Source: Aurantiochytrium sp. KH105
Taxonomy: Eukaryota; Sar; Bigyra; Thraustochytrida; Thraustochytriidae
Reading direction: 5' to 3'
DNA: 64,000 nucleotides
NCBI GenBank assembly: GCA_003116975.1
Contig: BGKB01000003.1
Location: 310,001 to 374,000, forward strand
Positions 1 to 10,400 of this stretch are shown in pieces. The notes beneath the pieces are model-generated. The model had not been told where the DNA came from and did no database searches. It saw only the letters and a list, made by a program, of their open reading frames with translations. Position 1 is the first letter of the stretch, and every line of letters starts with the position of its first letter. The position numbers and the translations under genes were made by a program.

Positions 1-1227
1 ATGTCCGCTCATCGCCCAGAGCTCAAGCGGCAGTCGTCCGAGCTCTTCCTCGGCGTCGGCACGGCGTGCGAGCTACGTCTTATCAGCGTCGACGATGTCA
101 ATGAGATCTTCAAGGTAGCCGTCCTGGTCCATTGCCATTTCGAGAACCCCAACTACTGCCGTGCATCGGGCAATCCTGCCGAAGACGAATTCGTTCGCGA
201 CAAGAAATACGATATCGATGAATACTACGTCCCCAAAATTTCCTTGACGAATGTCATTGACGCCCAGTGGGAGGATGACGAAGTCACTGTCCGCGTGAAC
301 CGCTGCACGGGAATCATCTGGACGACCAACAAGAACACCTACGACATTAACGAGAGCCTCGAGCTCTTCTCCTTCCCCTTTGACCGTCAGCTGTTTCGTG
401 TTTGCTTCAAGTCGCCCAATGCAGCACTTCAGGAATGGGCTCTCCCCGTTGATATCCTCGATCTCGATCCCGTCATGAAGAACGGCAAGGTTATTTCTGA
501 GAACGATTCGAAATACTTTGTCAGCTGCGAAATGAACTCGTGGAGCATGGTCGACCTTCAGGTCACGTTGGATCAGCGAGATCCGGACCCGGTCTCACTC
601 ACCGCGGCCGAATTTGAGATCGCCATCATGGCCGAGCGCAACCCCATCTATTACTTGAACAACTACGTCGTTGTCATGTACATTATCGTACTGCTCAACA
701 TTGGCAACATGGCGCTCAGTCTTACCGAACAGGTCGGCGAGCGCCTTGCCGCTTCGCTCACTCTTTTGCTTTCTGCCGTCGCCTTCAAGTTCGTCCTCGG
801 CTCCACGCTTCCCAAGGTCGCCTACAGCACATGGGCTGACGCCTACGTGCGAATTTCCTTCATCACGCTCTTTATTGGCTGCGCTGAAAACTTTTTCGCT
901 GCTCCCAAGGTGTGGTGCTCGAGCCGCTACTTTGACAGCGGGGACGCGACCGCGGTCCTTGCTGGGGTCGAGTCTTGCATTGCTGACAACGCCCTTGCGG
1001 CCACCAAGCTCGATGTGATTTTCCAGAGCCTCTTTATCGTTTGGTGGACCCTGGTCAATCTTGTGGCCGCCATCGTCTGCTACTTTCCCACGCTCGTGCA
1101 GCCGTCCTGGAAGTACGTTCTCGAGAACCAGATTGGCGACACTGAGGCCACCACACGTCGTACGAACGACGTTATTCTCTTGATTGGGGACGACGAAGAT
1201 GATGACGGCGACGAGGGCGACCATTAG
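1..1227 (+). CDS. Cys-loop-like (pentameric ligand-gated) ion channel subunit, possibly 5'-incomplete
   Basis: The 408-residue product looks like a pentameric ligand-gated channel subunit that would conduct ions across a membrane after ligand binding. The first ~215 residues resemble the beta-sheet extracellular domain (segments YYVPKISLTNV, FPFDRQLFRVCF). Four hydrophobic spans follow at about 219-245, 248-275, 281-298 and 340-365; the first follows ERNPIYYLNN, as in protist family members. The TM3-TM4 linker is short and the tail is very acidic. No signal peptide is present although the family normally has one, and the ORF opens at base 1 of the window, so upstream exon sequence may be missing. 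The fold is inferred from layout; ligand and ion selectivity cannot be told. It converges with the RING gene downstream. Confidence 0.65.
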   Translation: MSAHRPELKRQSSELFLGVGTACELRLISVDDVNEIFKVAVLVHCHFENPNYCRASGNPAEDEFVRDKKYDIDEYYVPKISLTNVIDAQWEDDEVTVRVNRCTGIIWTTNKNTYDINESLELFSFPFDRQLFRVCFKSPNAALQEWALPVDILDLDPVMKNGKVISENDSKYFVSCEMNSWSMVDLQVTLDQRDPDPVSLTAAEFEIAIMAERNPIYYLNNYVVVMYIIVLLNIGNMALSLTEQVGERLAASLTLLLSAVAFKFVLGSTLPKVAYSTWADAYVRISFITLFIGCAENFFAAPKVWCSSRYFDSGDATAVLAGVESCIADNALAATKLDVIFQSLFIVWWTLVNLVAAIVCYFPTLVQPSWKYVLENQIGDTEATTRRTNDVILLIGDDEDDDGDEGDH

Positions 1228-1849
1228 AAATCGACGACTATCACTCCCTTTTTCTCCTGAATATATCTTTGACTTTGCTATACCATGACATACCATAGAC
1301 GTTGATCTCTAAAAAGTATGTTACGACGACTACCTCTGGCGCGTATGCCACAGACGTTGATCTCTAGAAAGTTTGTCACGACGACTACCTCTGGCGCTCT
1401 CTTCTTCTTCGTGGTCTTCTTACTGTTAATCTTTGTCATTGGTGCAAAAATGTCGTATGCACATTGCGAAGCCTTTCAAAGAATTGACGCAGACTCGAAG
1501 CCGTATCACTCGAGCTTACAAAACCGAAGCACCATCGTGGCGCGTCGAAGAGCCACATGCAAGCTCAGGACGTGAAAACAAAGTAATTTTTTTTTCTTGA
1601 AGTCAATCGGAATGACCAACGTCACCCTCATGTAGTTTTCTCATTGACTTTGACGCCTTGAGAAAGTGGAAGTAAGATGATAAAGTTACATTGCAATTCG
1701 ACGGCAGACATAAGGAATGCCGTCGTCTGCAGTACTCGGGCGTCTTGTGTGCAAGATGATTTGAATAAAGCAAAAGAGGCCAAAATATTGATTTGTACAG
1801 GTGGCCTGAGAATATCTCGCCCATCAATGGGCATGCGCAGGCAGTGTAC
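1228..1849. other. Convergent 3' intergenic region
   Basis: This gap separates the 3' ends of the channel gene and the RING gene. It contains the 46-bp direct duplication listed separately and AT-richer sequence. Short ORFs are present but none has a recognisable motif. Confidence 0.6.
1297..1397. repeat. 46-bp direct tandem duplication
   Basis: Copy 1 (1297-1342) and copy 2 (1352-1397) begin AGACGTTGATCTCTA and end CTACCTCTGGCGC, with a 55-bp period. They differ at about three positions. This looks like a recent local duplication just after the channel gene. Confidence 0.85.
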
Positions 1850-3001
1850 CTATTCGGAACTTTCGCGCAAGATGATAGACACCATCATACGCAAGTCATC
1901 GACGTCGTCAAACTCATCGTGCTCGACACCAATCTCGTCAAGTGCAGCACGCAAGGTTGTCTCGTCAACTGCATCAACATGCTGTCCATTTGGGAGCAGC
2001 ATCACGGGCGATCCGCGTTGAAAGCTTGGATGACCTTGCCTTACTTCGAGGCTTGACCGAGTCTCCGTGCCAGCCAAATGCCGTAAGAGTTCCTCAAGCA
2101 AAATGTCATCCTCGCTCCCCGTCGAGTGGGCATAAAGCGCATCAGGATGCGCACCCGCGTCAAAGTAGAAGTCGTCGTCGCCAGAGCCGTGAAAAAGCTC
2201 CTCGTCGCTCTCGCCCAGTCCATCGGAACTCGCGAGATCCAAAAGGTTGCTTATTGTGCTGTCATCACTTGCACTGTTTGCGCTGTTTGTGCTGTCCAAG
2301 CCGAGATTCAGTATGGAGATGTGGCGGCTAGGTCGTTGACGCCGTCTTGGACGCGCAGGGCTGCACTCTAACTTTGCAGAAGCCAACGAGACGTCGACCA
2401 TGTCGAATATCGCACAAGGATCACCAGGACAGCACGCAGACACAGCTGCGGCAGCTCCGTCTTGGGAAAGGGCTTCGCATACCATTGTGCGATTGGCCTC
2501 TCGCGCAAGCTCAATTTCCTCTTCCTTCGTTTGCTCTGGAAGTGCGTGCCGACACGTAGGGCACGTATGTTGGGCCCGAAACCAGCGCTCGACGCACTTG
2601 GCGTGAAAGGCGTGCCCGCACGGTAGTTGGATGCAGCAATCTCGCTTTGCATATGTTTCAAGGCAGATCGAGCATGTGGAATCCTGATTTTGTAGGTCGC
2701 ACGCGCGTTTACGCTCCAGCGCTCGCAGCGCTCGCACCGAGACTGGCCGAGGTTCCGCTTCCGCCTCCATGTACGTATCGTGCAACTGATTTACAATGAG
2801 GTCCGACATGTCCTCGAGATCATAATCAGCCGCAAGAATCAAGCGCAGCGCCTCAGGTCCAAGACCCGCTCTGCGAAAACGTCGAGGTCCGGCATTGTGC
2901 GACGAAATGCGACGACTGAACCTCGCGGACGCACCACCGTCACGCGCGAACCCGAGGGGGAGCTGATTTCCGCCTACGATAAAGTTAAAGTTGAAGTTCA
3001 T
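1850..3001 (-). CDS. RING-H2 finger protein, probable E3 ubiquitin ligase
   Basis: The 383-residue protein has one clear RING-H2 finger at about residues 110-151. The ligands are CSIC, then C-G-H-AF-H-AK-C, then CPTC, with the Trp (ERWF) typical of E2-binding RING-H2 fingers. It would transfer ubiquitin from an E2 to unknown substrates. No transmembrane segment is seen, so it is probably soluble. The rest is low complexity: a basic Arg-rich N-terminus and a long acidic/serine-rich C-terminal half. The start is an ATG at 2999-3001, and the gene is divergent from the MSS51-C gene. The family is certain; the pathway is unknown. Confidence 0.85.
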   Translation of the reverse strand: MNFNFNFIVGGNQLPLGFARDGGASARFSRRISSHNAGPRRFRRAGLGPEALRLILAADYDLEDMSDLIVNQLHDTYMEAEAEPRPVSVRALRALERKRACDLQNQDSTCSICLETYAKRDCCIQLPCGHAFHAKCVERWFRAQHTCPTCRHALPEQTKEEEIELAREANRTMVCEALSQDGAAAAVSACCPGDPCAIFDMVDVSLASAKLECSPARPRRRQRPSRHISILNLGLDSTNSANSASDDSTISNLLDLASSDGLGESDEELFHGSGDDDFYFDAGAHPDALYAHSTGSEDDILLEELLRHLAGTETRSSLEVRQGHPSFQRGSPVMLLPNGQHVDAVDETTLRAALDEIGVEHDEFDDVDDLRMMVSIILRESSE

Positions 3002-3456
3002 CTCGATGACACGATCCTCCCGTTTGCTCTTTTGCCTCCCGACTTGTCCTGCTGCAGCAAAAGTCTGTCTCCTGGTCCTCGCGGTCGCCGCGCGCGAGGT
3101 ACGCGAGAAAGATAGAGCAAAAGTCGTCCGACGCCGACCGACCTTACCCGAACCCTGCGCGATGGCGTCCCCAAACTCACAGTCAAGTCGCCTTCCGTGC
3201 CAGCGCGACGCGCGACGTGCGACGCGAGCCGCAGCTCCTGTCCCAGGCGCCCGGACGCCCGCCCTTCTCGTACACCAAGCTCAAGCGAGCCCCTGTTCCG
3301 CGCGTTGGAGATCTGCTGCTCAGCCGATCTATCCCTTTACTTGCTTGCTTTCTCTTGGCGACCTCAGACCCAGTCGCCCGCCTGAGACTGAACAAACAAA
3401 CAAACAACCATAGAACCTCGCAGGCATCGATCGAGGCATCGGCCTTTACGCAAGCC
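3002..3456. promoter_or_regulatory. Divergent intergenic region between RING and MSS51-C genes
   Basis: This 455-bp gap lies between two divergent start codons and must contain both promoters. I see no TATA-like box or strong repeat. The reading frame of the MSS51-C gene stays open upstream to 3217 but with no ATG there. Confidence 0.5.
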
Positions 3457-4320
3457 ATGGAGGCAGCGGGAAACGCAGCGGCCGGCAAGATGGGCACTGT
3501 CACTTGCGCTGGCAGCGTGGAAAAGAGTTCTGGCAGTGAAAGCTCGTCAAGGTTGCCACGAGGCGAGGACTCGCTGGACGGCTGGCCAGCAAACGAGGCG
3601 CCAGAAAGCACAGCTGCACGCTCGCGTGCGCTTACGACGGCACTTGGCATATCGCGGGCGGTCCTAGACTTTGACGGACAATGTGGTGATAAAGGACAAA
3701 AATCGTTTTGCATCCATGTTGTCGGTGCTGATTTCGTCGAAGCCAACGAAAGGGCAACACAGGTCTTCATCGAGCTCGCCAGCTGGCTGCGCCGCCATCG
3801 CGGCGTTCATCATCTTGAGATCGTATTGGTGGGCCCCAACGTTCCGCTTGCGCTCGATGGACGGACCATCGAATCCCAAGGCGAGACAACTATACGCGTT
3901 CGGATGATCACAGGCACTTATGAGGAAATGTTGGACCAATTTGATGATAATAAACATTCCCAAGTGCAGCAGGCGGCACTGGCGGTGCTTTTCAATGCCG
4001 GAATCTGGGGCTATGACTCTTGGGCTGTGACTCTTCGAACGTTGTGTTCTCGTGGCGTGCCGACCATTGTCACTTCGTACAATAAGTGGGAGGCTGACGA
4101 CGATCACGACAGTATCGAGGAGGCCCTCGAAGGTCACGCGATGCGTTGGTGCTGGGTTCCAGAGGAAAACCCTTACGGATCGCATGTACACCGTCCCTCA
4201 GGCGTTGGTGACCGAACATGCGCAGACAATGCGTACTGGCAGTGCTTTCAAGGAACACCAAGAGCAGCCGCTGCTGCAGCAACAACAGCAACAGCAACAG
4301 CTGCTCTCACAACCACATGA
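3457..4320 (+). CDS. MSS51 C-terminal-domain protein lacking a MYND finger
   Basis: The region from about residue 80 to 250 matches the C-terminal domain of MSS51 / MYND-type proteins. Landmarks are FCIHVVGAD, LEIVLVGPNV, the signature FNAGIWGYDSW, then VPTIVTSYNKWEAD. In yeast MSS51 acts in mitochondrial COX1 translation, and animal relatives are metabolic regulators; here only the domain is supported. The zinc MYND finger usual upstream is absent. The start is the ATG at 3457 in good context (caagccATGg); the frame is open upstream without ATG. The C-terminus is an Ala/Thr-rich tract encoded by a CAA/CAG-like repeat. Predicted length is 287 residues. Confidence 0.7.
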   Translation: MEAAGNAAAGKMGTVTCAGSVEKSSGSESSSRLPRGEDSLDGWPANEAPESTAARSRALTTALGISRAVLDFDGQCGDKGQKSFCIHVVGADFVEANERATQVFIELASWLRRHRGVHHLEIVLVGPNVPLALDGRTIESQGETTIRVRMITGTYEEMLDQFDDNKHSQVQQAALAVLFNAGIWGYDSWAVTLRTLCSRGVPTIVTSYNKWEADDDHDSIEEALEGHAMRWCWVPEENPYGSHVHRPSGVGDRTCADNAYWQCFQGTPRAAAAAATTATATAALTTT

Positions 4321-4600
4321 TCCCCTTTGGGGGGGGGGGAGGGGGGACCCTTGTGGAGGATGAATGCGTCGTTGATAGATGCAAGGTGTTGATGGGTGTT
4401 TTGCAGAAAAAGAGTGTATTGGTGGAGGACAGGAGAAAATCTATTGTGTCTTTTTTACTTTCACAAAGAGTAAATAGTTATGATGGGCGAACGGAAAGGG
4501 CTTGCAAACAGGACGGCAGCTTGTGCTCGACGGGAGAAGAGCCGTGGACTGGCTGGTCGCCTTTAGGGGCTGCTGCTTTTAGGACCAAACAAGCAAGCAA

Positions 4601-5488
4601 TCACTCCGCCTTGACAGTATCCTGGGCGGTCTGCACTTGCTGCGCTTCCACGGCCTGGTTCTTTTCCTGCGCAGTGGATCCAATGTTGGCCGTGGCCAGG
4701 GTACCGAACATCCAGTCCCAAATCCAGAACTGCTCACCAAGATTCTTGGCGCCCTTGCCGTAGTTGCTGTACCGGTGGTGGCAATCATGGAATGCAGGGG
4801 ACGTTCCGAAGGGAAGATAAGTCTTGAGCAAGAAGGCACGAATGATGGGCGAGTCAAGACCAGCGTGGTTCACCGCAGATTCGAGCGCGCGCATGAAGCC
4901 GTGCGCCGCGTAGAGAATGGGGTGCGCGCGCACAGACATGCAGGCAATGAGGATGGGGATGAATCCCTGGATGGCAATGTCGATTTCGCCAATCACGATC
5001 GTGCTCACGGCAGAAGGCGTCGTGAATGAGTGGTGGTATTGATGCCAGTGCCAGAACTTGTAGTGCTCGAGTGAGTGGAAGCAATAGAGGGCAAAGTCGT
5101 CAATGTATTCCATGAGGACCATGCTTACCACGAACTCGGTCAGCGTAGGGCACGGCTTGGTCGGTTTTCCCATGAGAAAGGGCAGGAACCAGATCCCCAA
5201 AATAGCATTGATGATCGCGCTCGGGCCAAACGAGTTCCACAGCGCTTCCTTGTACTGCCGCGACAGCGAAATCTTCTCGCGGACCTTTTCGAGGAGTTCG
5301 AGCCTCGGTTTGCGGCTGGCGCCGCCATACTCGATAAGGTACGGGGCCGCCCACGACTTGTTAATGGCCCAATCGAGCGTCAGGATCGGCGTCCACTGCC
5401 CGATGTTAATCGCCACAAAAGGCACCACTCCCCAGCTCAGCCACGGGTTCGCGATATAGTATTCGAGCGCCTTATCCAACGAGCTCAT
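4601..5488 (-). CDS. Fatty acid hydroxylase / sterol desaturase superfamily enzyme
   Basis: The 295-residue membrane protein carries the three histidine clusters of the di-iron sterol desaturase/hydroxylase family: HSLEH, HQYHH and HDCHH, in order from mid-protein onwards. These bind two irons that activate oxygen to hydroxylate or desaturate a sterol or lipid at the ER. Hydrophobic spans surround the clusters. C-4 sterol methyl oxidase-like or related hydroxylase is the best class; the substrate cannot be assigned. The start is the ATG at 5486-5488 (MSSLDKALEYY). The frame stays open upstream, but that extension is low complexity. It converges with the MSS51-C gene, leaving a 280-bp gap that holds a long G run. 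Confidence 0.85.
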   Translation of the reverse strand: MSSLDKALEYYIANPWLSWGVVPFVAINIGQWTPILTLDWAINKSWAAPYLIEYGGASRKPRLELLEKVREKISLSRQYKEALWNSFGPSAIINAILGIWFLPFLMGKPTKPCPTLTEFVVSMVLMEYIDDFALYCFHSLEHYKFWHWHQYHHSFTTPSAVSTIVIGEIDIAIQGFIPILIACMSVRAHPILYAAHGFMRALESAVNHAGLDSPIIRAFLLKTYLPFGTSPAFHDCHHRYSNYGKGAKNLGEQFWIWDWMFGTLATANIGSTAQEKNQAVEAQQVQTAQDTVKAE

Positions 5489-5866
5489 CTTTCTTTCTCC
5501 TCTTTCTCGGTCTTCTTTCCCTTTTCCCTCTTGTGCTCGTGTGCTAGCTGGCCAACACCACCAGCGACTTGGACTTTCGGGTTTGCGAAAGAGGCACGCC
5601 TCGGAAACGCTCTTTCGCCCAACAAACAAAACCAGCGGCAGCGGTGGCCAGCAGCAGCATGCAGCAGCAGCAGGATCAGCAGGATCTGCCAGATCTTGGA
5701 TTCACTATTCGGCGGGTGCAGGTCCGGCACCACCGCCAGTTACAGCAGCAGATAGTACCGCTAGCCTGCGACTGCAGAGTAGTTCGCTCGCGCTGGCCGA
5801 CATAGCTGGGATCCCGGGACGCGCGTCCCAGCCCGGCTCTGTCGGACGGAGCATCTCGGACCGTGC

Positions 5867-5881
5867 GCTGCTGCTACTGCT

Positions 5882-5912
<31 letters not shown>

Positions 5913-5914
5913 AT
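5867..5914. repeat. (CTG)n-(ATG)n compound trinucleotide repeat
   Basis: CTG units, one interrupted by CTA, run directly into about seven ATG units. Confidence 0.9.
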
Positions 5915-6065
5915 AGCGATGATTATGCGAGCTTGTGCAGCAGCGGCAGGGCCTTCGTCGTCGTCACGGTCGCCGGTCTGCTGGCATCATCATCACCGGA
6001 TCCGCGAGGCCTCTCTGGGACGATCGATGGCCGTCCGGCATCCGGTCGACGCGTGCCGTGCCGTG

Positions 6066-6100
6066 CAGTGCAGTGCAGAGCAGAGCAGAGCAGAGCAGAG
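6066..6100. repeat. CAGAG pentanucleotide repeat
   Basis: About five tandem CAGAG units follow two GTGCA units. A related AGAGC tract occurs at about 6923-6955. Confidence 0.85.
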
Positions 6101-6452
6101 CTTTGCGATGATCCCAGCGCAGTGCAATTTGTCGGTCGGTGCGACCTCGAAGGCCTCGGAGAGGTCGACGGCGGTCGCAGTCGAAGAGGGCGAGGCGCTC
6201 GAGCAGCCAGCGACACTGCGAGGCCGGGCTGGCAACAGCAGTGCAGACGAGCGCAGCAAGGCGAGCAAGCAGCGCGGTGGAGGCAAATTTAGCGAGGGCG
6301 ATGGTCCCAAGCCGCGCCGCGGACGGGCCCCCGGGGAGCTGGCTGCGGCGGCAGCGTCGTCTGCGACCCGAACGTGCGGTATATCCGCGCCACGCGCACC
6401 GAGATTGTGACGGAGCAGCAGCTGCAGCAGCTGCAGCTGCAGGTTGGAGAAG

Positions 6453-6453
<1 letters not shown>

Positions 6454-6491
<38 letters not shown>
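6454..6491. repeat. (TGC)n trinucleotide repeat
   Basis: About 12.7 uninterrupted TGC units, followed by a GGAGAAGGA-type purine tract. Confidence 0.95.
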
Positions 6492-6493
<2 letters not shown>

Positions 6494-7431
6494 GAAGGAG
6501 AAGGACGCGGAGAAGGACGCGGAGAAGGGCACCGGGATGACTGACAGAAAGACGAAGACAGGGCCGCCTCGGAGCGATCTTGGCGCGGCGGAACAGGTCC
6601 GACTGGCGCGGCCGCGACGCCAGCGCGGGCGGCGCGATGACGACCCGCGTGGGAGGGAGCGAGTGAGCGAGGGAGCGAGGGCCGCGAGGGAGGAGCAGCG
6701 CGCAAGGCCTGCGCGCGCGCGTGCATGCTCACGTTGGCGAGGGAGAAGATGGTTGGGAAATGAAATGAGGCCCGCGGGGTGAAGGCTGGAAGGAGATGGG
6801 CGCGGAGAGCGAAGAGCAGGCAGGCAGACAGGCAGGCAGGCGCAGGCAAGCGAGCGCCTCGCAGCCGCGCCGCGCTCGTGCTCGCGCTCGCGCTCGCGCT
6901 CTTGCCTGCGCGCGCAGATCAGAACAGAGCAGAGCAGAGCAGAGCAAAGCAGACCAGGAACTGAGATGTGACAAGATTCAAACACGAAGCCGCGACGGCG
7001 AAGACATCGTTCAACATCCTCAACAACGACGACATTCAACACCGACAGCATCACCGTCGCCCGCTGCCCGGAGCTCGTCTTCGAGGCCCCCGGCGGCCAA
7101 GTCTGCCGTCGCGGCTGCTCGCCTCCCTCCTTCGCCGCCGCCCATCCCTCGCAGCGAAATCGCAAGAGCGCGGCGGCGCCGGACGGGAGCGCGGGAGAAG
7201 GCGGCCTCGGCCCTCTGGTATCTTATCTTATCTTGGTGGTTGGCGAGCGCGCGCGAGCACCGTTTTGCGAAAGCCCGCGCGGCCGGAGCTGCTGCACCGG
7301 AGCTGCCTTGGCCTCGAGCCACAAGCGCTTGCTCCGTCTCGGCGCAAGAGTTGAGACCGAGGAGGAGGAGGAGGAGGAGGAGGCGGAGAAGGTCGCGACG
7401 ACCATGGAGCCACCGGCGTGCTAAAGGGTAG

Positions 7432-10400
7432 CTATCCTGGTTTGTGGCCAGGCGCACAGCGCGGGCGCAGCTTGCTGGTTCCGCTTCGGATGCGAGTCGC
7501 ATTTGCGAGCTGCAAGGACGCTGGCCTGGAGAGGGAGAAGACAGCGCCACATGTGGGTCCTGCTTCTCAGGCTTCGCCAGTGCGAATGGCCAGACAGGCC
7601 CGGGCTTTGGGGCGTGCAGGTATGCCAGCGAGGAGCTCCCTTCCTTTTCGCAAACGTCAGACGCATTATTGCTAATACTGTTTTCAGCAACCAGAATTAC
7701 AGGAAGTCGTTCCTGCGGTTCGCCGACCTTAACGGCGGTGGCCTCCTCGACGCGTTCCTTCTTGCTGACATAGTTTAGTCCAAATTTGGCGTTGCCTACC
7801 TGCACAACATTGGAAGCAAGAGCGCACCAGCCTTTGAAGCATCCACCAAAAAATCGAAAAGTACGATTGCCCACCCTTTCGCAAACGTGAAGCCGAGCTA
7901 TCGGAACGCTTTAGATACAACTTTTGACCTCGGCGATCTCGATGGGGACGGCTTTTGGACCGAATTTACTCTGACAGCTGGGGAAGACATAAAAATCCTT
8001 ACAGTCTCGACCGACGCCCTGTGGTTTATAATAATGATGGGAATGGCATCTTTAGAGCAGCTCCCGACGATTCGGCCAAAGACCATTTCCGAAATCTCAT
8101 TCCTGAAATGGTTAAAGAAACGAGCATTTGGGCGGATAGCGTGAATCTGATCGATATTGATCTTGACGGCGACCTTGATCTTCTTTGCGTGGTTGCTAGA
8201 TACAACCGAGGCACCGGAGATAATATCCTTCCCCAAGATATTACCATTTATGAAAACGTTGGCTCCAAAGAGTCCCCACTCTTCGAGACAAGCAACATTT
8301 CTTTCTCCAGTGTCGGCCAACTTACAGATGTGGCCGCTGTCGACCTTGATGGCGACGGTCTTCTCGATGTAATTGCGACGAGCAAGAGCTTCCAAACCTT
8401 TTTCTTCCGCAACATAGGGTCCTCCACCAAGGCTGTCTTTTCTTTGGTGGGTGATTCCGTAAATCCGCTGCATGGAGCGCATGAGATTGAGCCAAAATGT
8501 GATACATCTGACTGGCGCGATTATACATGCGCGACAACGCTTGCCTTTGCGGATCTCAATGGCAAGGGTACTGTCGATGCATTTTACGGCACCAATTTTC
8601 ACAGATTCCAGCGTCTTGCAAGGAGAAGCCAACGTCCAAGCGCTTTTGTGGCGATCGGCGTTGAAGATAACGTTAGCGCCAATCCGCTTGTGCACGTTGC
8701 CAAGTCGCTCAGAACATCGCTCAATGCGCTTAGTCTTTCATTCGCAGATGCAGATGGCGATGGGGATCTCGAGGCTTTTTTCGGTAACGACGCAGACCGT
8801 AAATTCCATTTCTTTCGCAACGACGGTGCAGCTTCTAGCTTTACGCATGTCGGGCCCGACAATGTTCGAAATATTTTCGCTAGCGCGGGCGAGTTTCCAG
8901 GCCACGTTCATGCCAACTTTCTGCCCCGCAGAGCAAACTCTGATACTGCCACGCTGAACGCAATTGTACTTTCACGATATGGAACATCCTACGACAAATA
9001 CGACGTCGATGCCTCCTGGTGGGAGCAGGACGCCTCCGGCCAAAATGAAAAACATGGGCGACGTCACTTTTGTCAAAGGAGACGTTAGGGGTGCCATATG
9101 CCTTGCATTTGGCGACCTCGACGGTGAAGGAAACTTGCTTTTGTCGTGAACTAGATCACTGGGAAGATCATTGCCTACCGAATTGACTTCGACAAACGCG
9201 ATCTGACTCGTCTCGACGACACTGCAAATCCGCTTGGAGACAATGCCATCATTTCGAAATGCGAGCGCCAGGAATGCCAGATGACATTCTTTAATATTGA
9301 CAGCGAAAGAGACCTCGATATCTTGGTGGTCGGAGGAGAAAATAACTTTCTTCAGCTATTCATCAACCATGGCACACCGAGCAAACCAACTTTCTCCTTG
9401 GGTGAAGCCAGCCAGCTCCCTGACACATTAGGAAGATACCACTTCGGGTCCGGAAAATCTCGTTTCGTCATCGCAGACACGGATGGAGACGGGGATCTCG
9501 ACCTCTGGGTCGCAACCAGTCATGGCGTTGATCTCTTTGAGAATACCGCCGCAGATTGCGCATCGCAATGCACGCGAGGCCGTGGGGTCTGCGCAAATGA
9601 AGGCCTTTCAAGTACTTTTAATGACGAGCGGGATAGCTTCGGCCTCTCCTCCACGTCCTTTGCCGCCGGGGTCTGTGACTGCCAGCCCAAGTTCGCTGGC
9701 GTCGCCTGCGAGCAGTGCGATGACACACATTATGGCCAAAACTGCGCGGACAAATGTCCTCAAAACTCTGCTCGATCAAGTCCGCCGGGAGCCTTTGTAC
9801 ACCCAGTGTATCCGACGATCGAAGATTGTGCATGCCTCGGCAACTTTGTCCAAAACCCGAGCGCGACTGACCTCGAGTGCTCCTGCGCGCCAGGACTCAC
9901 TCTCGAAGGGTCGGCATGCCAGCTGTGCCGCGTGGGCAGCTTCAAGCCCGCATATGGTATGCAAGCATGCGAGGCGTGCCCGCACACCATGGTCACAGAA
10001 GACGCAGGATCGACTGCGTGCACGTGTGCGCCCGGCCAGGAGTACACTGGAAATGGCTGCAAAGCTTGTGCACTTGGATTCTTCAAGGCTAACTTTGGGC
10101 TTGAGGTTTGCGAGCCGTGCTCAAATGGGACGACGACGATTGCGATTGGCTCAACGCGATGCATTGATGATTTCACCTGCCCACCCGGACAGGAAAACAG
10201 CGATGCCACTAGTTGTACGCCTTGCAAGGCCGGCTTTTACAATGACGGCGCGTCGCTCGCATGTTTGCAGTGCCCGTCCTCACGCCCCGAGACCGAAGGA
10301 GAGGGCTCAACCTCGATTGATGCTTGTCTGGCAGAGGAGGGCACCTTTTACAACCAAGATACTGGGACTGCACTTGCCTGTGACGATGACTGGTTTCCTG

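Larger units (their letters stand above)
5489..7431. other. GC-rich, microsatellite-dense region upstream of the receptor pseudogene
   Basis: Long ORFs exist in all frames, but they are Arg/Ala/Ser-rich and follow GC bias and repeats. On the + strand two short stretches look more protein-like: one near 6352-6430 (VVCDPNVRYIRATRTEIV) and one near 7038-7110 (SITVARCPELVFEAPGG). They are in different frames with no ATG-led ORF joining them. They may be remnants or exons of the N-terminal part of the disrupted receptor gene; splice sites cannot be chosen safely. The promoter of the desaturase gene is also here. Confidence 0.45.
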
